DNA of 64,000 nt from Bradyrhizobium sp. WSM1743. Lineage in GTDB: Bacteria > Pseudomonadota > Alphaproteobacteria > Rhizobiales > Xanthobacteraceae. Both the position numbers and the translations under genes were made by a program. This document shows positions 1 through 10,947 of this stretch, one piece after another. The stretch lies in assembly GCF_000473065.1 (NCBI RefSeq), contig NZ_AXAZ01000010.1, positions 62,001 through 126,000 on the forward strand. The letters are read 5' to 3'. The notes under the pieces were generated by a model. It was not told where the DNA came from. It made no database searches and saw only the letters and a list, made by a program, of their open reading frames with translations. The first letter of the stretch is position 1; every line of letters begins with the position of its first letter.

Positions 1-128
1 ACGTCTTCATCGACGCTCTCGGCGGCGGCCGCCACGGCGCGCTGGATCACGGATTCGGAATTCGGCTCGCGCTGCCAGCAATCGGCGACGACGAGGACCT
101 CGGTCATGGGAAGGTTGGGATGGGACAT
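1..128 (-). CDS. ybeY: YbeY endoribonuclease, N-terminal part only
   Basis: The coding region runs off the left edge of the window, so only about 42 N-terminal residues are present. The protein opens MSHPNLP-MTEVLVVADCWQ, as in Bradyrhizobium-type YbeY; an internal ATG at 107 is an alternative start. YbeY is a zinc-dependent RNase used in 16S rRNA 3'-end maturation and ribosome quality control, but its HxxxHxxxxxH metal site lies outside the window. It starts 58 bp after the phoH stop on the same strand, the usual phoH-ybeY pairing, which is the main support for the name. Confidence 0.75.
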   Translation of the reverse strand, partial: MSHPNLPMTEVLVVADCWQREPNSESVIQRAVAAAAESVDED

Positions 129-1246
129 TGTGTTGTCTGGGACGAAGGGCGCCGTGTTCGCGCCCTCTGGGTCCGGTGTTGCCTCGTCAGGATTGACCGG
201 TGGCCGGCCGCTGCGGCGGCCCTTCGTAGGCGGCGACGATCCGCGCCACGAGTTCGTGGCGGATCACGTCCTCGGCCTTGAAATGAACCTGGGCAATGCC
301 CTCGACACCGTTCAAAAGGCGGGTCGCCTCGGCCAAGCCCGAGGTTTGGCCGTGCGGCAGGTCGATCTGCGAGGGATCGCCTGTCACGATCATGCGGCTG
401 TTCTCGCCGAGACGCGTCAGGAACATCTTCATCTGCATCGAGGTGGTGTTCTGGGCTTCGTCCAGGATGATGGCGGCGTTGGTGAGCGTGCGGCCGCGCA
501 TGAACGCGAGCGGCGCGATCTCGATCTCGCCGGTCTGGAGCGCACGCTCGACGATGCGCGCATCCATGAGGTCGTAGAGCGCATCATAGATCGGCCGCAG
601 ATAAGGATCGACCTTTTCGCGGAGATCGCCGGGCAGGAAGCCGAGCCGCTCGCCGGCTTCCACCGCCGGGCGCGACAGGATGATGCGATCGACCTCCTTG
701 CGCTCGAACAGCTGCGCGGCATGGGCGACGGCGAGCCAGGTCTTGCCGGTGCCGGCGGGGCCGATGCCGAACACCAGCTCGTGCCGCTTCAGCGCGCGGA
801 TGTAGGAGTCCTGCGCGGCCGTGCGCGCGCGCACGGGGCGTTTGCGCAAATTGATGCTGTCGAAGGTCGATTTGGCCGTTTTCGCGTCGAACTCGAACAG
901 CGAGCCCTGCGCGATCACGGCGCGGATCGCGCCTTCCACCTCGCCCTGGTCGAGATCCTGGCCCTTCACGGCCTGCGAGTAGAGCATCTCCAGTACGCGG
1001 CGCGCGGCGTCGCAGCCGTCGCGGGTGCCGCCGATGGTGATGTGGTTGCCCTTGGAATCGACGACCACGCCGAGCCGCCGTTCGATCTGCGCCAGATGCT
1101 GGCCGTACGGGCCGACCAGCGCGGAAGCGGCGCGGTTGTCGTCGAAGTCGATGACGACCTGGGTCTCGGGCGGAACTTGCATGTCGCGGTCAAATTTGCG
1201 GCTGGGAGCGAACGAAGACGAATCCGATGCGCTTTTTGGCAAGGGT

Positions 1247-2641
<1,395 letters not shown>

Positions 2642-2720
2642 GGAACCCGAAATGGAGGTGGAAGACGCCCCTCAGATATAGGCTGGAGGGGCGAAAATCC
2701 AGCGAATGGGGTATTTGTAG

Positions 2721-2836
2721 CCGTCATTCCGGGGGCGACGCGGTCGCGAACCCGGAATCCAGAGGTTTTGGCGCGAGATTCTCAGGTGCGCAAGGGCGCA
2801 CCAGAATTCGCCTCTTCGAGGCGCCCCGGAATGACG
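2721..2836. repeat. Palindromic intergenic repeat, family C
   Basis: Begins CCGTCATTCCGGGGGCGA and ends CGCCCCGGAATGACGG, with an inner GTGCGCAAGGGCGCAC hairpin. The same pattern recurs at 39417-39520 and 42762-42865. It sits between the start of miaB and the end of the HAD gene and carries no ORF of its own. Confidence 0.8.
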
Positions 2837-2843
2837 GCAACAA

Positions 2844-3524
2844 TCAGCCCGCCAGGGCGTCCGTCTCGACCCGCCGGACCAGCTCCGGCAGTTGATGCAT
2901 GTCGGCAAAGAGCAGGTCGGCGCCAGCCTGGCGCAGCGTTTCGGCATAGCCGTCGTGGCAATGGCTGCCGCCGTAAAAGCCGAACACGGTCATGCCGGCG
3001 GCGCGGGCGCCGGCAATCCCGGCCAGGCTGTCCTCGACCACGACGCAGCGCTCGGGCGGTACGCCCATTTCGTTCGCGGCGAACAGGAACAGGTCCGGCG
3101 CCGGTTTGCCTTTCTTGACCTGCGAGGCCGAGAAGATATTTGGCGCGAGGCGCTCGTAGAGCCCCGTGCTTCCAAGGCTCACGCGCATGCGCTGGTGCGA
3201 GCCGCTCGAGGCGACGCAGACGCGCTGGGTGACGACATCGAGCACATCATGGATGCCGCGGATCGCTTCGAGGTCGGCCTCGAACGATCGGAACAGCTCG
3301 TCCTGGAGATCGCCGTGATAGGCCTCGGGCAGCTTGCGGCCGAGCTCGGTCTCGATCTCCAGATTGGCCTGCCGCGTCGAGCGGCCGAGGAAGCGCTCGA
3401 ACACCTGATCCGACGTGATCGGGTAGCCGTGGCGCGTCAGCACATCGGCATGCGCGCGACAGGAGATCACCTCGCTGTCCACGAGCACGCCGTCGCAGTC
3501 GAAGATGATGAGATCGATGGGCAC
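2844..3524 (-). CDS. HAD superfamily IA phosphatase
   Basis: Cytoplasmic haloacid-dehalogenase-type phosphohydrolase, 226 residues. Motif I is FDCDGVLVDSE with nucleophile Asp9 and acid Asp11; motif II is the SSG in VASSGSHQ; the Lys of motif III is in VKKGKPAPD; motif IV is VVEDS. A helical cap sits between motifs I and II, placing it with beta-phosphoglucomutase and phosphoglycolate phosphatase-like enzymes. The substrate cannot be read from sequence. It ends a minus-strand run fed by fur, 4 bp downstream of the fur stop, so co-transcription is likely. Confidence 0.88.
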   Translation of the reverse strand: MPIDLIIFDCDGVLVDSEVISCRAHADVLTRHGYPITSDQVFERFLGRSTRQANLEIETELGRKLPEAYHGDLQDELFRSFEADLEAIRGIHDVLDVVTQRVCVASSGSHQRMRVSLGSTGLYERLAPNIFSASQVKKGKPAPDLFLFAANEMGVPPERCVVVEDSLAGIAGARAAGMTVFGFYGGSHCHDGYAETLRQAGADLLFADMHQLPELVRRVETDALAG

Positions 3525-3528
3525 TAAA

Positions 3529-3984
3529 TCAATTCGTCGGCTTGTCGTCGTCGAGCGGGACGCAATAGAGCTCGAGCCGGTGATCGACCAGCTTGTAGCC
3601 GAGCTTGCGGGCGATCTCCGCCTGGAGCTTCTCGATCTCGTCGGAGGTGAACTCGATCACCTTACCGTCGCGCAGATTGATGAGGTGGTCGTGATGGCTA
3701 TCGCGCATCTGCTCGTAGCGCGCGCGGCCCTCGCGGAAATCGTGGCGTTCGATGATACCGGCATCCTCGAACAGCTTCACGGTGCGATAGACGGTCGAGA
3801 TCGAGATCTTGTCGTCGACTGCAACGCAGCGCCGGTACAGTTCCTCGACATCGGGATGATCGATCGCTTCCGCGAGCACGCGAGCGATGACGCGGCGTTG
3901 CTCGGTCATGCGCATGCCCGTGGCGGCACAGCGCGACTCGATATCGGACGCCTTGGATGCAGAGGAAGATTTTAGTGTGGTCAT
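3529..3984 (-). CDS. fur: Ferric uptake regulator Fur
   Basis: Fur-family repressor/activator, 151 residues from the ATG at 3984 (MTTLKSS). A longer frame reaching 4020 begins with TTG and lacks support. The N-terminal winged helix includes SISTVYRTVKLFEDAGII. The metal site HHDH is at 97-100. The E. coli-type structural CxxC after that motif is absent: the equivalent positions are Asn103 and Asp106, as known for Bradyrhizobium Fur. It regulates metal genes; in Bradyrhizobium, Irr takes over much of iron control and Fur has a more limited role (established knowledge). It follows rimI closely and precedes the HAD gene. Confidence 0.92.
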   Translation of the reverse strand: MTTLKSSSASKASDIESRCAATGMRMTEQRRVIARVLAEAIDHPDVEELYRRCVAVDDKISISTVYRTVKLFEDAGIIERHDFREGRARYEQMRDSHHDHLINLRDGKVIEFTSDEIEKLQAEIARKLGYKLVDHRLELYCVPLDDDKPTN

Positions 3985-4022
3985 AGCGTTGTCTGCCTGG
4001 CGGGCGCTTTCTGCCACCAATG

Positions 4023-4508
4023 TTACGACAAGTCACGTCGCATCAGAAGGGCGTTCAATTGTTCCCCGTCGGGCTGCTTATAGTAGCGATCGCGGCGTCC
4101 GACCACCACGAATCCGCTCCCGAGGTAGAGCTGCCGCGCCGGCTGGTTATTTTCCTCCACCTCGAGAAATATCGTGCGCACCCCGCGCCCGGCAAGGTGG
4201 CCGAGATGGGTCATCAGCAGCGTGCGGGACAGGCCGCGGCCGCGATAAGCCCCGTCCACCGCAATCGAGAGAATTTCCGCTTCGTCCGCGCCGATCCGCG
4301 ACACCGCAAAGCCGATCGTCTTGCGGCCGAGACGCAAGCGATGCACCAGCGTGTTGCGCTCGCTCATCATGCTCTCGAACTCGCCTTCGCCCCAGCCGCG
4401 CGCAAAGGAGGCGCCGTGCAGCTGCGCCAGCCGTGCGGCGTCGCGCACGGAAGCCGGCTCGACGACGGCCGTGCCGCCGCGCCACCATTCCGACAGCCAC
4501 TTCATCAT
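4023..4508 (-). CDS. rimI: Ribosomal-protein-alanine N-acetyltransferase RimI
   Basis: GNAT acetyltransferase, 161 residues. The acetyl-CoA pyrophosphate loop R-G-R-G-L is at 89-93 (AYRGRGLSRTLL) and the RimI-typical EVEENNQPARQLY segment is near 116-128. The family acetylates the N-terminal alanine of ribosomal protein S18. The start codon overlaps the tsaB stop in an ATGA, so it is translated as part of the tsaB-rimI pair, a very common arrangement. A second ATG follows directly (MMK), so the start could shift by one codon. Confidence 0.92.
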   Translation of the reverse strand: MMKWLSEWWRGGTAVVEPASVRDAARLAQLHGASFARGWGEGEFESMMSERNTLVHRLRLGRKTIGFAVSRIGADEAEILSIAVDGAYRGRGLSRTLLMTHLGHLAGRGVRTIFLEVEENNQPARQLYLGSGFVVVGRRDRYYKQPDGEQLNALLMRRDLS

Positions 4509-5197
4509 GAGGTTGCGGCTTGTGCGAGCGGCGGAGTTGCGGCCGGCTTTGCGTCGGGCGCCTTCAGATAGAACGGCCGCGCTGGGTTCGTTTCGGGATC
4601 GGCTGCGGCTCCGAGCCAGGCGACCCAGCCAATGTCGGGCGCGGGCTGCGCGTCGACCGCGACCGGCTGCGGTCCGTCCTTCGGCCAGCGCTCGGCGAGG
4701 ATGTTAGCGGCATTACCAACCAGATGCGGCGCGCCGAATTGCGAGGCCGCGATCGCCTCGTCGATGGGGGCGACACCCGGCCGCACCAGCTGGCTGCCGT
4801 CGCCGGCGACGATCTGGAAATAGACGTGATCATGCCGCGCATCGATCGCAGAGATCACCGGCGCCGTTCCGCTCTGGCCGATGACAGCAGCGGCATAGGC
4901 CGACAACGTCGTCAGGCCGACCGCCGGCCGTTTCGCTGCAAGCGCAAGGCCGCGCGCCGCCGAGATGCCGACGCGCAGGCCGGTGAAACTGCCGGGGCCG
5001 ACGGTGACGGCGATGCGGTCGAGCGAGCTGAAAGCGAGATCGGCGGATTGCATCACGCGCGCGATCATCGGCATCAGCGCCTCGGCATGGCCGCGCTTCA
5101 TGAGCTGCGATTCCTGGGCAAGAAACTCGCCAGCGTCGGTGTCCAGCACGGCCGCCGCGCAGGCCTCGAGCGCAGTATCGATGGCAAGGATCAGCAT
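4505..5197 (-). CDS. tsaB: tRNA t6A biosynthesis protein TsaB
   Basis: TsaB (YeaZ), the ASKHA-fold partner of TsaD and TsaE in formation of N6-threonylcarbamoyladenosine at tRNA position 37. The 230 residues begin MLILAIDTALEACAAAVLD, the usual beta-hairpin start, and include TVGPGSFTGLRVGISAARGLA, the family signature (about residues 65-85). TsaB itself lacks catalytic residues. It overlaps rimI by 4 bp. Upstream lies a large hairpin built of heptamer repeats. Confidence 0.95.
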   Translation of the reverse strand: MLILAIDTALEACAAAVLDTDAGEFLAQESQLMKRGHAEALMPMIARVMQSADLAFSSLDRIAVTVGPGSFTGLRVGISAARGLALAAKRPAVGLTTLSAYAAAVIGQSGTAPVISAIDARHDHVYFQIVAGDGSQLVRPGVAPIDEAIAASQFGAPHLVGNAANILAERWPKDGPQPVAVDAQPAPDIGWVAWLGAAADPETNPARPFYLKAPDAKPAATPPLAQAATS

Positions 5198-5203
5198 GAA
5201 AAA

Positions 5204-5278
5204 GCGAATGGCGAGTGGCGAATAGCGAATAGTCTAGCCGATCGGAATGCCATTCGCCATTCGCTACTCGCCATTCGC
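5204..5278. repeat. Hairpin made of GCGAATG-type heptamer repeats
   Basis: Two 27-bp arms (5204-5230 and 5252-5278) are inverted copies with two mismatches. Each arm is itself a near-tandem array of a 7-base unit (GCGAATG, GCGAGTG, GCGAATA). The loop is about 21 bp. It separates nfuA-like from tsaB and could act as a transcription barrier or RNA hairpin in the tsaB leader, ending 6 bp before the tsaB start. Confidence 0.8.
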
Positions 5279-5285
5279 GGATCGA

Positions 5286-5855
5286 TCACATCGGCCGGAC
5301 TTCGACCACATCCGGCACGAAGTGCCTGAGCAGGTTCTGGATACCGTGCTGGAGCGTCGCGGTCGAGGACGGGCAGCCGGAGCAGGCGCCCTTCATGTTG
5401 AGATAGACGATGCCGTCCTTGAAGCCGCGGAAGGTGATGTCGCCGCCGTCATTGGCGACCGCCGGCCGCACCCGGGTCTCGATCAGGTCCTTGATCATGT
5501 CGACCGTCTCGGCGTCGGCCTCATCGAAGAACTCGTGCTGGTCGTCGAGATCGGCATCGCTGTGCGCTTCGCCTCCGGCAAGCAGCGGCGCGCCGGACAT
5601 GTAGTGCTCCATGATGGCGCCGAGGATCGCAGGCTTGAGCTGCTGCCATTCACCGCTCGCCTTGGTCACGGTGATGAAGTCCGATCCGTAGAACACGCCG
5701 GTGACGCCGGGCACGTCGAACAGCTTTTCGGCGAGCGGCGAACGGCCAGCGGCTTCGCGGCTCGAAAACTCCACCGGGCTGCCGTCGACCACGACGCGGC
5801 CGGGAATGAATTTCAGCGTGGCGGGATTGGGGGTGGCTTCGGTTTGAATGAACAT
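5286..5855 (-). CDS. NFU-type iron-sulfur cluster carrier (NifU-like)
   Basis: Iron-sulfur scaffold/carrier of the Nfu1 type, 189 residues. The N-terminal Nfu_N domain (MFIQTEATPNPATLKF onward) is followed by a C-terminal NifU domain with the cluster-binding Cys158-S-G-Cys161. Such proteins pass [4Fe-4S] clusters to targets such as lipoyl synthase; MiaB nearby is a potential client (inference). The start at 5855 is preceded by GGAG six bases upstream. A longer frame to 5882 adds nine residues without a ribosome site. Confidence 0.93.
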   Translation of the reverse strand: MFIQTEATPNPATLKFIPGRVVVDGSPVEFSSREAAGRSPLAEKLFDVPGVTGVFYGSDFITVTKASGEWQQLKPAILGAIMEHYMSGAPLLAGGEAHSDADLDDQHEFFDEADAETVDMIKDLIETRVRPAVANDGGDITFRGFKDGIVYLNMKGACSGCPSSTATLQHGIQNLLRHFVPDVVEVRPM

Positions 5856-5983
5856 GGTTTTCTCCAGACGTCGCCGGTTCAAGGCCGGCGCGTGCGCTCT
5901 CCACTAGCAGATGGCGATGGGGAACGCACGGTCAAGGGGAGGTGGCAATTTCGCCTATAAATTTCAGTGAGTTAGGGCGCTGC

Positions 5984-6127
5984 TTACCCTCCCCTGGAGG
6001 GGAGGGTCGGCGCGAAGCGCCAGGGTGGGGTGATCTCTCCACGCGGGCACTGTTGGATGAGGAAATACCGTCACCCCACCCCGCTCGCGCTTCGCGCGAT
6101 CGACCCTCCCCCTCCAGGGGAGGGTAA
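5984..6127. repeat. Palindromic intergenic repeat, family D
   Basis: Outer arms TTACCCTCCCCTGGAGGGGA and its complement near 6107-6127, with inner GCGCGAAGCGC-type hairpins and GGGGTGA/TCACCCC elements flanking a variable loop. It fills the gap between the nfuA-like start and the usp stop. Related copies occur at 16999, 22895, 25133, 32851, 34393 and 38429. Confidence 0.8.
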
Positions 6128-6135
6128 GAAACCAC

Positions 6136-6630
6136 CTACGACAGCGAATCCACACTCTGATCGCTGAGCGCGCCCGAGATGATCGTTACCGGCACCGGGA
6201 ACGTGCCCAGCGCGTGCGCCAGCAGCGTGACCAAGGGCCCAGGACCCTCCGCGCCGGGATTGGCGGCCAGCACCAGCATGGCGATATCAGGGTCCTCGTC
6301 GATGACAGCGAGCAGCTGTTCCATTGCAGCGCCTTCGCGGATCACCCGCTCCGGCGTGATCGCGGCGATGCCGTTGGCTCTACCGGCGGCGCGGTCGAGC
6401 GCAGCCTCCGCCGCCTCCTGCGCTTCGGCGCGCATGATGTCGGCGACGCCCAACCATTCCTGGGTCTGCTCCTCGGGCTCGATGATGCGCAGCATCACCA
6501 CGCCACCGCCGGCACGGATCGCCCAGCGGCTGGCGTAATAGACCGCGCGATCCCATTCGGCGGTATCGTCGACGATGACGAGGCATTTGGGCTTGTGACC
6601 CGGCTCGAAGCAAAGTCGCTTGCTGGTCAT
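6136..6630 (-). CDS. Universal stress protein (UspA family)
   Basis: Small cytoplasmic stress protein, 164 residues from the ATG at 6630. That start has GGGA about nine bases upstream; the frame remains open to 6666. It opens the Rossmann-like Usp fold with KCLVIVDDTAEWDRAVYYAS, but lacks the full ATP-binding G-2x-G-9x-G(S/T) signature and ends VPVTIISGALSDQ. Bradyrhizobium carries several such proteins. It stands alone between two repeat-rich or short gaps; no partner is evident. Confidence 0.8.
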   Translation of the reverse strand: MTSKRLCFEPGHKPKCLVIVDDTAEWDRAVYYASRWAIRAGGGVVMLRIIEPEEQTQEWLGVADIMRAEAQEAAEAALDRAAGRANGIAAITPERVIREGAAMEQLLAVIDEDPDIAMLVLAANPGAEGPGPLVTLLAHALGTFPVPVTIISGALSDQSVDSLS

Positions 6631-6696
6631 GCATGTCCCGGAATGTGCATGGGAGCATGCTGCCACGCGGCAGCCGCTTTCGACAAGCCGCGTCGC

Positions 6697-7092
6697 CTAG
6701 GTCGAACGATCCCAGGGGATCGGCACCGGCGCCTTCGCGGCTGCAACACTTTCTGCATCGCCGGGCTGCACCGCAATGATGTGCCGGTATTCGAACGGAA
6801 GCTCAGTTCCGTGCCAGAACTCATCATTCTCGGCCACGGAATGGGGTTGATTGGCGAGCATGCCGACATAGCCATCCGGCGTGCGCTCGCGGATGATGAC
6901 CCACATCCGCTCGACAGCCGGATACTCGTCGCCTTCCACGGTGATCTCGAAGATCAGCTTGGCGTAGTCGCCCACCCGGAGCATCTTGCGGAGGGCAAGG
7001 TCCGGAATGTGGAAGGTCGCGGGAGCTTCGCGATGACGCTGCTCGCCGTCGTCGAGGCGCCAGCCGTCTTGATGAAGGTCCGGCGCTCTCAT
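6697..7092 (-). CDS. Conserved protein, DUF2314-like
   Basis: 131-residue soluble protein of unknown function. The stretch about 45-105, with ERMWVIIRERTPDGYVGMLA followed by NQP and an EFWHGTELPFEYRHII segment, resembles the DUF2314 pattern (a protein described by its aromatic W, G-x-L-x-N-x-P core). No signal peptide or membrane segment is visible. It begins 13 bp after the trpS stop on the same strand and is probably co-transcribed with trpS. Confidence 0.65.
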   Translation of the reverse strand: MRAPDLHQDGWRLDDGEQRHREAPATFHIPDLALRKMLRVGDYAKLIFEITVEGDEYPAVERMWVIIRERTPDGYVGMLANQPHSVAENDEFWHGTELPFEYRHIIAVQPGDAESVAAAKAPVPIPWDRST

Positions 7093-7105
7093 CGATGTGT
7101 TCCCT

Positions 7106-8158
7106 CTAGCGCCGGCGGATGAAGCCGACGATGTCCTTGGAGAGCTTCATGGTCTCGTTGGCGATCGCGCGCGCCCGGTCGGACCCCTCGTTCAGGATCG
7201 CGTCGATATGGCCGGGGTCCGCGACGAGGCGCTTCATCTCGCCGGCGATCGGCGCGAGCTTGGTGACGCACAGCTCAGCCAGCGCGTTCTTGAAGCTGGA
7301 GAACTGGCCGCCGCCGAAATCCCTGAGCACGTCGGCCTTGGAGCGGCCGGACAGCGCGGCGAAGATGCCGACCAGATTGTCGGCTTCGGGGCGCGCTTCC
7401 AGGCCTTTCTCTTCGGTCGGCAGCGGCTCCGGATCGGTCTTCGCCTTGCGGATCTTCTGCGCGATGGTGTCGGCGTCGTCGGTGAGATTGATGCGCGAAT
7501 TGTCGGAGGCGTCCGACTTCGACATCTTCTTGGTGCCGTCGCGCAAGCTCATCACGCGCGTCGCCGGGCCCGTGATCAAGGGTTCCGGCAGCGGGAAGAA
7601 CAGGCCGTCATTGTGACCCTGCGCGCGGATGGAATCGCCGAAATCGTTGTTGAACTTCTGCGCGATGTCGCGCGAGAGCTCGAGATGCTGCTTCTGGTCC
7701 TCGCCGACCGGCACATGCGTGGCGCGGTAGAGCAGGATGTCCGCCGCCATCAGCACGGGATAGTCGAACAGCCCGACGGAGGCATTCTCGCGGTCCTTGC
7801 CAGCCTTCTCCTTGAACTGGGTCATGCGGCCGAGCCAGCCCATGCGCGCGACGCAATTGAAGATCCAGGCGAGCTCGGCATGGCCGGAGACCTGGCTCTG
7901 GTTGAACACGATGTGCTTCTTGGGGTCGATGCCAGCCGCGATGAACGCGGCGGTCACCTCGCGGGTGTTGCGCGCGAGCTCGACCGGCCCGCCCCAGACG
8001 TCCACCCCTTGCGTGATCGCGTGCATGTCGACGACGCAATAGATGCAGTTGTGGGTTTCCTGCATCTTCACGAAGTTGACGATCGCGCCGAGATAATTGC
8101 CGAGGTGCAGATTGCCCGTCGGCTGGACGCCCGAAAAGACCCGTTCAACGAATGGCAT
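7106..8158 (-). CDS. trpS: Tryptophanyl-tRNA synthetase
   Basis: Class Ic aminoacyl-tRNA synthetase charging tRNA-Trp, 350 residues from the ATG at 8158 ([20 protein letters not shown]). AGGAAAG lies eight bases before it, and the upstream extension to 8236 is not family-like. The HIGH-type motif is HLGN (18-21) and the KMSKS loop is near residue 200. Length and motif spacing are normal. It is the 110-bp downstream neighbour of murJ on the same strand. Confidence 0.97.
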   Translation of the reverse strand: MPFVERVFSGVQPTGNLHLGNYLGAIVNFVKMQETHNCIYCVVDMHAITQGVDVWGGPVELARNTREVTAAFIAAGIDPKKHIVFNQSQVSGHAELAWIFNCVARMGWLGRMTQFKEKAGKDRENASVGLFDYPVLMAADILLYRATHVPVGEDQKQHLELSRDIAQKFNNDFGDSIRAQGHNDGLFFPLPEPLITGPATRVMSLRDGTKKMSKSDASDNSRINLTDDADTIAQKIRKAKTDPEPLPTEEKGLEARPEADNLVGIFAALSGRSKADVLRDFGGGQFSSFKNALAELCVTKLAPIAGEMKRLVADPGHIDAILNEGSDRARAIANETMKLSKDIVGFIRRR

Positions 8159-8224
8159 GGTCAGCTTTCCTGGAAGATACGGCCGTCGTTTCCAACAGCG
8201 GCGCTGCCCCGTCAAGGGCAATTC

Positions 8225-8250
8225 CACCTCTCCCATGGGGAGAGGTGAAG
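8225..8250. repeat. Single arm of the family D repeat
   Basis: CACCTCTCCCATGGGGAGAG is a short palindrome followed by GTGAAG, matching one arm of the family D elements. It lies in the 109-bp murJ-trpS gap; no second arm is present. Confidence 0.5.
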
Positions 8251-8267
8251 ACCGGCCGGCGAGCGTT

Positions 8268-9803
8268 CTAACGAGCAGGTCGTTTCAGCGCGTTAACCGC
8301 CTCACGCCAGGAGGCGGCACCGAGGATTTGCAGCAGCAGGCCGTAGACGGCGATTCCGGCCGCGATCTGCACGCCCAGCGCGACGAATTTGATGAAGCCA
8401 TGGCTCTCGACAGGCACCAGACCCGTGGTCAGCCAGAGCAGGGCGCCCATGGCGATCGCGGCCAGCACGATCCGCGGCAATCGCGTGCGGGCGGCCACAT
8501 CGACCGAGAAGCCGAACTCGCTCGTGCCTTTCCGGAGCAGCGCGAGCGCGCTGCTCCAGGCGCCGGCCGCGATGCTCGCCGCGATCCCGCTCGCGCCGAA
8601 GAAATGGCCGAGCAGAACCGCGAGCACGACCGCGACCACAAAGCCTTGGGCGGTCGCCAGCAGCGGCGTCATCGTGTCGCTGCGGGCATAGAACGCCGGC
8701 GATAGCGCCTTGATCAGCACATGCGCCGGCAGGCCCAGCGCCAGCCACATCAACGCGCGCGCGGTGGCCGTGCTGTCCTCTGCGCCGAACGCGCCATGCT
8801 CGAACAACAGCCGCACGATCGGCTCGGCCAATACGATCAGGCCGAGAGTTGCCGGCAGCGCCAGCCCGGTCGCAAGCTCCAGCGCGCGGGATTCGGCATG
8901 CGCCACCGCATCGCGATCGCCACTACTCACGGCGCGCGTCAGCTCCGGCACCAGCACCGTGCCCATGGCGACGCCGACGATGCCGAGCGGCAGCTCGATC
9001 AGGCGGTTGGCGAAATAGAGCCAGGACACGGCTGATGGCGTCGCCGAGGCGATGATCGCGCCCGCAACCATCAGCCATTGCGGGCCTGAGCTTGCGATCA
9101 TGCCGGGGATCGCCTTGGCGAAGAAGCCGCGCATCTCCTTGTCGAAACCGGCGCGCAGCGGCGTCGCAAGACGCGCGCTTCGCTGCGACAGCAGCATCAG
9201 GAGCTGCAGCAGGCCGGCGAGGCCGACGGTAGCCGCCAAGATCCACGCAGCGGAGCTGGCGTCGGCATGCCAAACCAGCAACACCGCGATCGCGGCGATC
9301 AGCGCGATGTTGAACAATAGAGGCGAGAACGCCGTCAGCGCGAAGCGGCCCTGCGCATTGAGCAGTCCCATCAGCACGGTGACGGGACCGGCGAAGGCGA
9401 GATAAGGCAGCATCAGCCGCGCGTTCTCAACCGCGCGATCGAGCGTGCCGCTGCCAACGAATCCCGGCGCGATGACCGTGATGATCAGCGGCATCGACAC
9501 TGCGATCAGGATCGAGATTGCGATCAGGGCCGCGCTGACCGTGCCGAGCACGCGTCCGGCAAATGCTGCCGCGGCCGTCGCCCCGTCGCGGTCCCGGGCG
9601 CGCAGCCAGGCCGGGATCAGCGCCGCGTTCAGCGCGCCCTCGCTGAGCAGCCGGCGTACCACGTTGACGAGCTGAAACGCCGCCAGAAACGCGTCCGCCA
9701 CGGCGCCGGTGCCGAGCAGCGCCGCAATCAGGGAATCGCGGGCAAAACCCAGCAGCCGCGAGGCCAGCGTTCCCGTCGAGACGGTCAGGAAGGAGCGGAT
9801 CAT
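8268..9803 (-). CDS. murJ: Lipid II flippase MurJ
   Basis: Inner-membrane MOP-superfamily flippase that moves lipid II to the periplasm for peptidoglycan synthesis. The protein is 511 residues from the ATG at 9803 ([20 protein letters not shown]), which has AGGG six bases upstream. The family-typical N-terminus S-x-x-T-x-x-S-R-x-x-G-x-x-R is intact (positions about 6-20) and about 14 hydrophobic segments follow. The frame continues upstream to 9914 but those residues are not MurJ-like. Neighbours trpS and usp follow on the same strand. Confidence 0.95.
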   Translation of the reverse strand: MIRSFLTVSTGTLASRLLGFARDSLIAALLGTGAVADAFLAAFQLVNVVRRLLSEGALNAALIPAWLRARDRDGATAAAAFAGRVLGTVSAALIAISILIAVSMPLIITVIAPGFVGSGTLDRAVENARLMLPYLAFAGPVTVLMGLLNAQGRFALTAFSPLLFNIALIAAIAVLLVWHADASSAAWILAATVGLAGLLQLLMLLSQRSARLATPLRAGFDKEMRGFFAKAIPGMIASSGPQWLMVAGAIIASATPSAVSWLYFANRLIELPLGIVGVAMGTVLVPELTRAVSSGDRDAVAHAESRALELATGLALPATLGLIVLAEPIVRLLFEHGAFGAEDSTATARALMWLALGLPAHVLIKALSPAFYARSDTMTPLLATAQGFVVAVVLAVLLGHFFGASGIAASIAAGAWSSALALLRKGTSEFGFSVDVAARTRLPRIVLAAIAMGALLWLTTGLVPVESHGFIKFVALGVQIAAGIAVYGLLLQILGAASWREAVNALKRPAR

Positions 9804-9929
9804 CGGCCCTTTGTCATACCGTTGCTTGCCCGCGCTGGCCCGGTCGTGATAGGCCGCGAGCTTGGATTTCAGGCCGACAGGAAGCGGATTTTCGCAGGGA
9901 TCGCAATCCGCCAAACAGGATCAAGGTGA

Positions 9930-10931
9930 ATGGCTGACGTGAAATATGACGTTCTCGGCATCGGCAACGCGTTGTTCGACGTGCTGGTCAGGACCGACGA
10001 GGCCTTTCTGGCCAAGCACGGCATGGCCAAGGGCAGCATGTCGCTGATCGACGAGGCGCGCGCGGCGGCCATTTACAAGGACATGGGCCCGGCCACGGAA
10101 GTCTCTGGCGGCTCTGCCGCCAACACCATCGTCGGCATCAGCAGCCTGGGGGCACGCGCCGCCTATGTCGGCAAGGTCAAGGACGACCAGATCGGCAAGC
10201 TCTACATCCATGACATCCGCGCAGCCGGCGTCGCCTTCAACACGCCTGCGGCCAAGGACGGCCCCGCCACCGGTTGCTCCTACATCCTGGTCACCGGCGA
10301 CGGCGAGCGCACCATGAACACCTATCTCGGTGCGGCGCAGGACCTGTCGCCCGCCGACATCGATCCGGCCGAGATCGCCGGCGCTGCTATCGTCTATCTC
10401 GAAGGCTATCTCTGGGACCCCAAGAACGCCAAGGACGCCTTCGTCAAGGCGGCCAAGAGCGCCCATGATGCTAAGCGCAAGGTGGCGCTGACGCTGTCGG
10501 ATTCCTTCTGCGTCGACCGCTATCGCGACGAGTTTCTCTCGTTGATGCGCAACGGCACCGTCGACATCGTCTTCGCCAATGAATCCGAGCTGCATTCGCT
10601 CTACATGACCTCGGACTTCGACACCGCGCTGAAGCAGCTGCGCAACGACGTCAATCTCGGCGTCGTCACCCGCAGCGAGAAGGGCTGCATGGTGGTCTCG
10701 GTGGAAGACGCCGTCGCAGCTCCAGCCTTCCCGGTCGACAAGGTGGTCGACACCACCGGCGCCGGCGATCTGTTCGCAGCAGGCTTCCTCTACGGCCTCG
10801 CGCGCAACTTCGGCTACAAGCAGTGCGGCGAGCTCGGCGCGCTCGCGGCCGCCGAAGTGATCCAGCACATCGGCGCCCGTCCGCTTGTGTCGCTGAAGGA
10901 GCTGGCGCAGCAGCGCGGGCTGACGGTTTAA
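9930..10931 (+). CDS. Adenosine kinase (PfkB family)
   Basis: Ribokinase-fold sugar/nucleoside kinase, 333 residues. The N-terminus YDVLGIGNALFDVLV and the GGSAANTI segment near residue 60 are substrate-binding; DTTGAGD near residue 271 carries the catalytic Asp and anion hole. This subtype is annotated as adenosine kinase in Bradyrhizobium relatives; the substrate is inferred from overall similarity. It is divergent from murJ, sharing a 126-bp promoter region. Two palindromic repeats of different families follow its stop in tandem. Confidence 0.88.
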   Translation: MADVKYDVLGIGNALFDVLVRTDEAFLAKHGMAKGSMSLIDEARAAAIYKDMGPATEVSGGSAANTIVGISSLGARAAYVGKVKDDQIGKLYIHDIRAAGVAFNTPAAKDGPATGCSYILVTGDGERTMNTYLGAAQDLSPADIDPAEIAGAAIVYLEGYLWDPKNAKDAFVKAAKSAHDAKRKVALTLSDSFCVDRYRDEFLSLMRNGTVDIVFANESELHSLYMTSDFDTALKQLRNDVNLGVVTRSEKGCMVVSVEDAVAAPAFPVDKVVDTTGAGDLFAAGFLYGLARNFGYKQCGELGALAAAEVIQHIGARPLVSLKELAQQRGLTV

Positions 10932-10947
10932 GGGTCGTCTCTATTCC

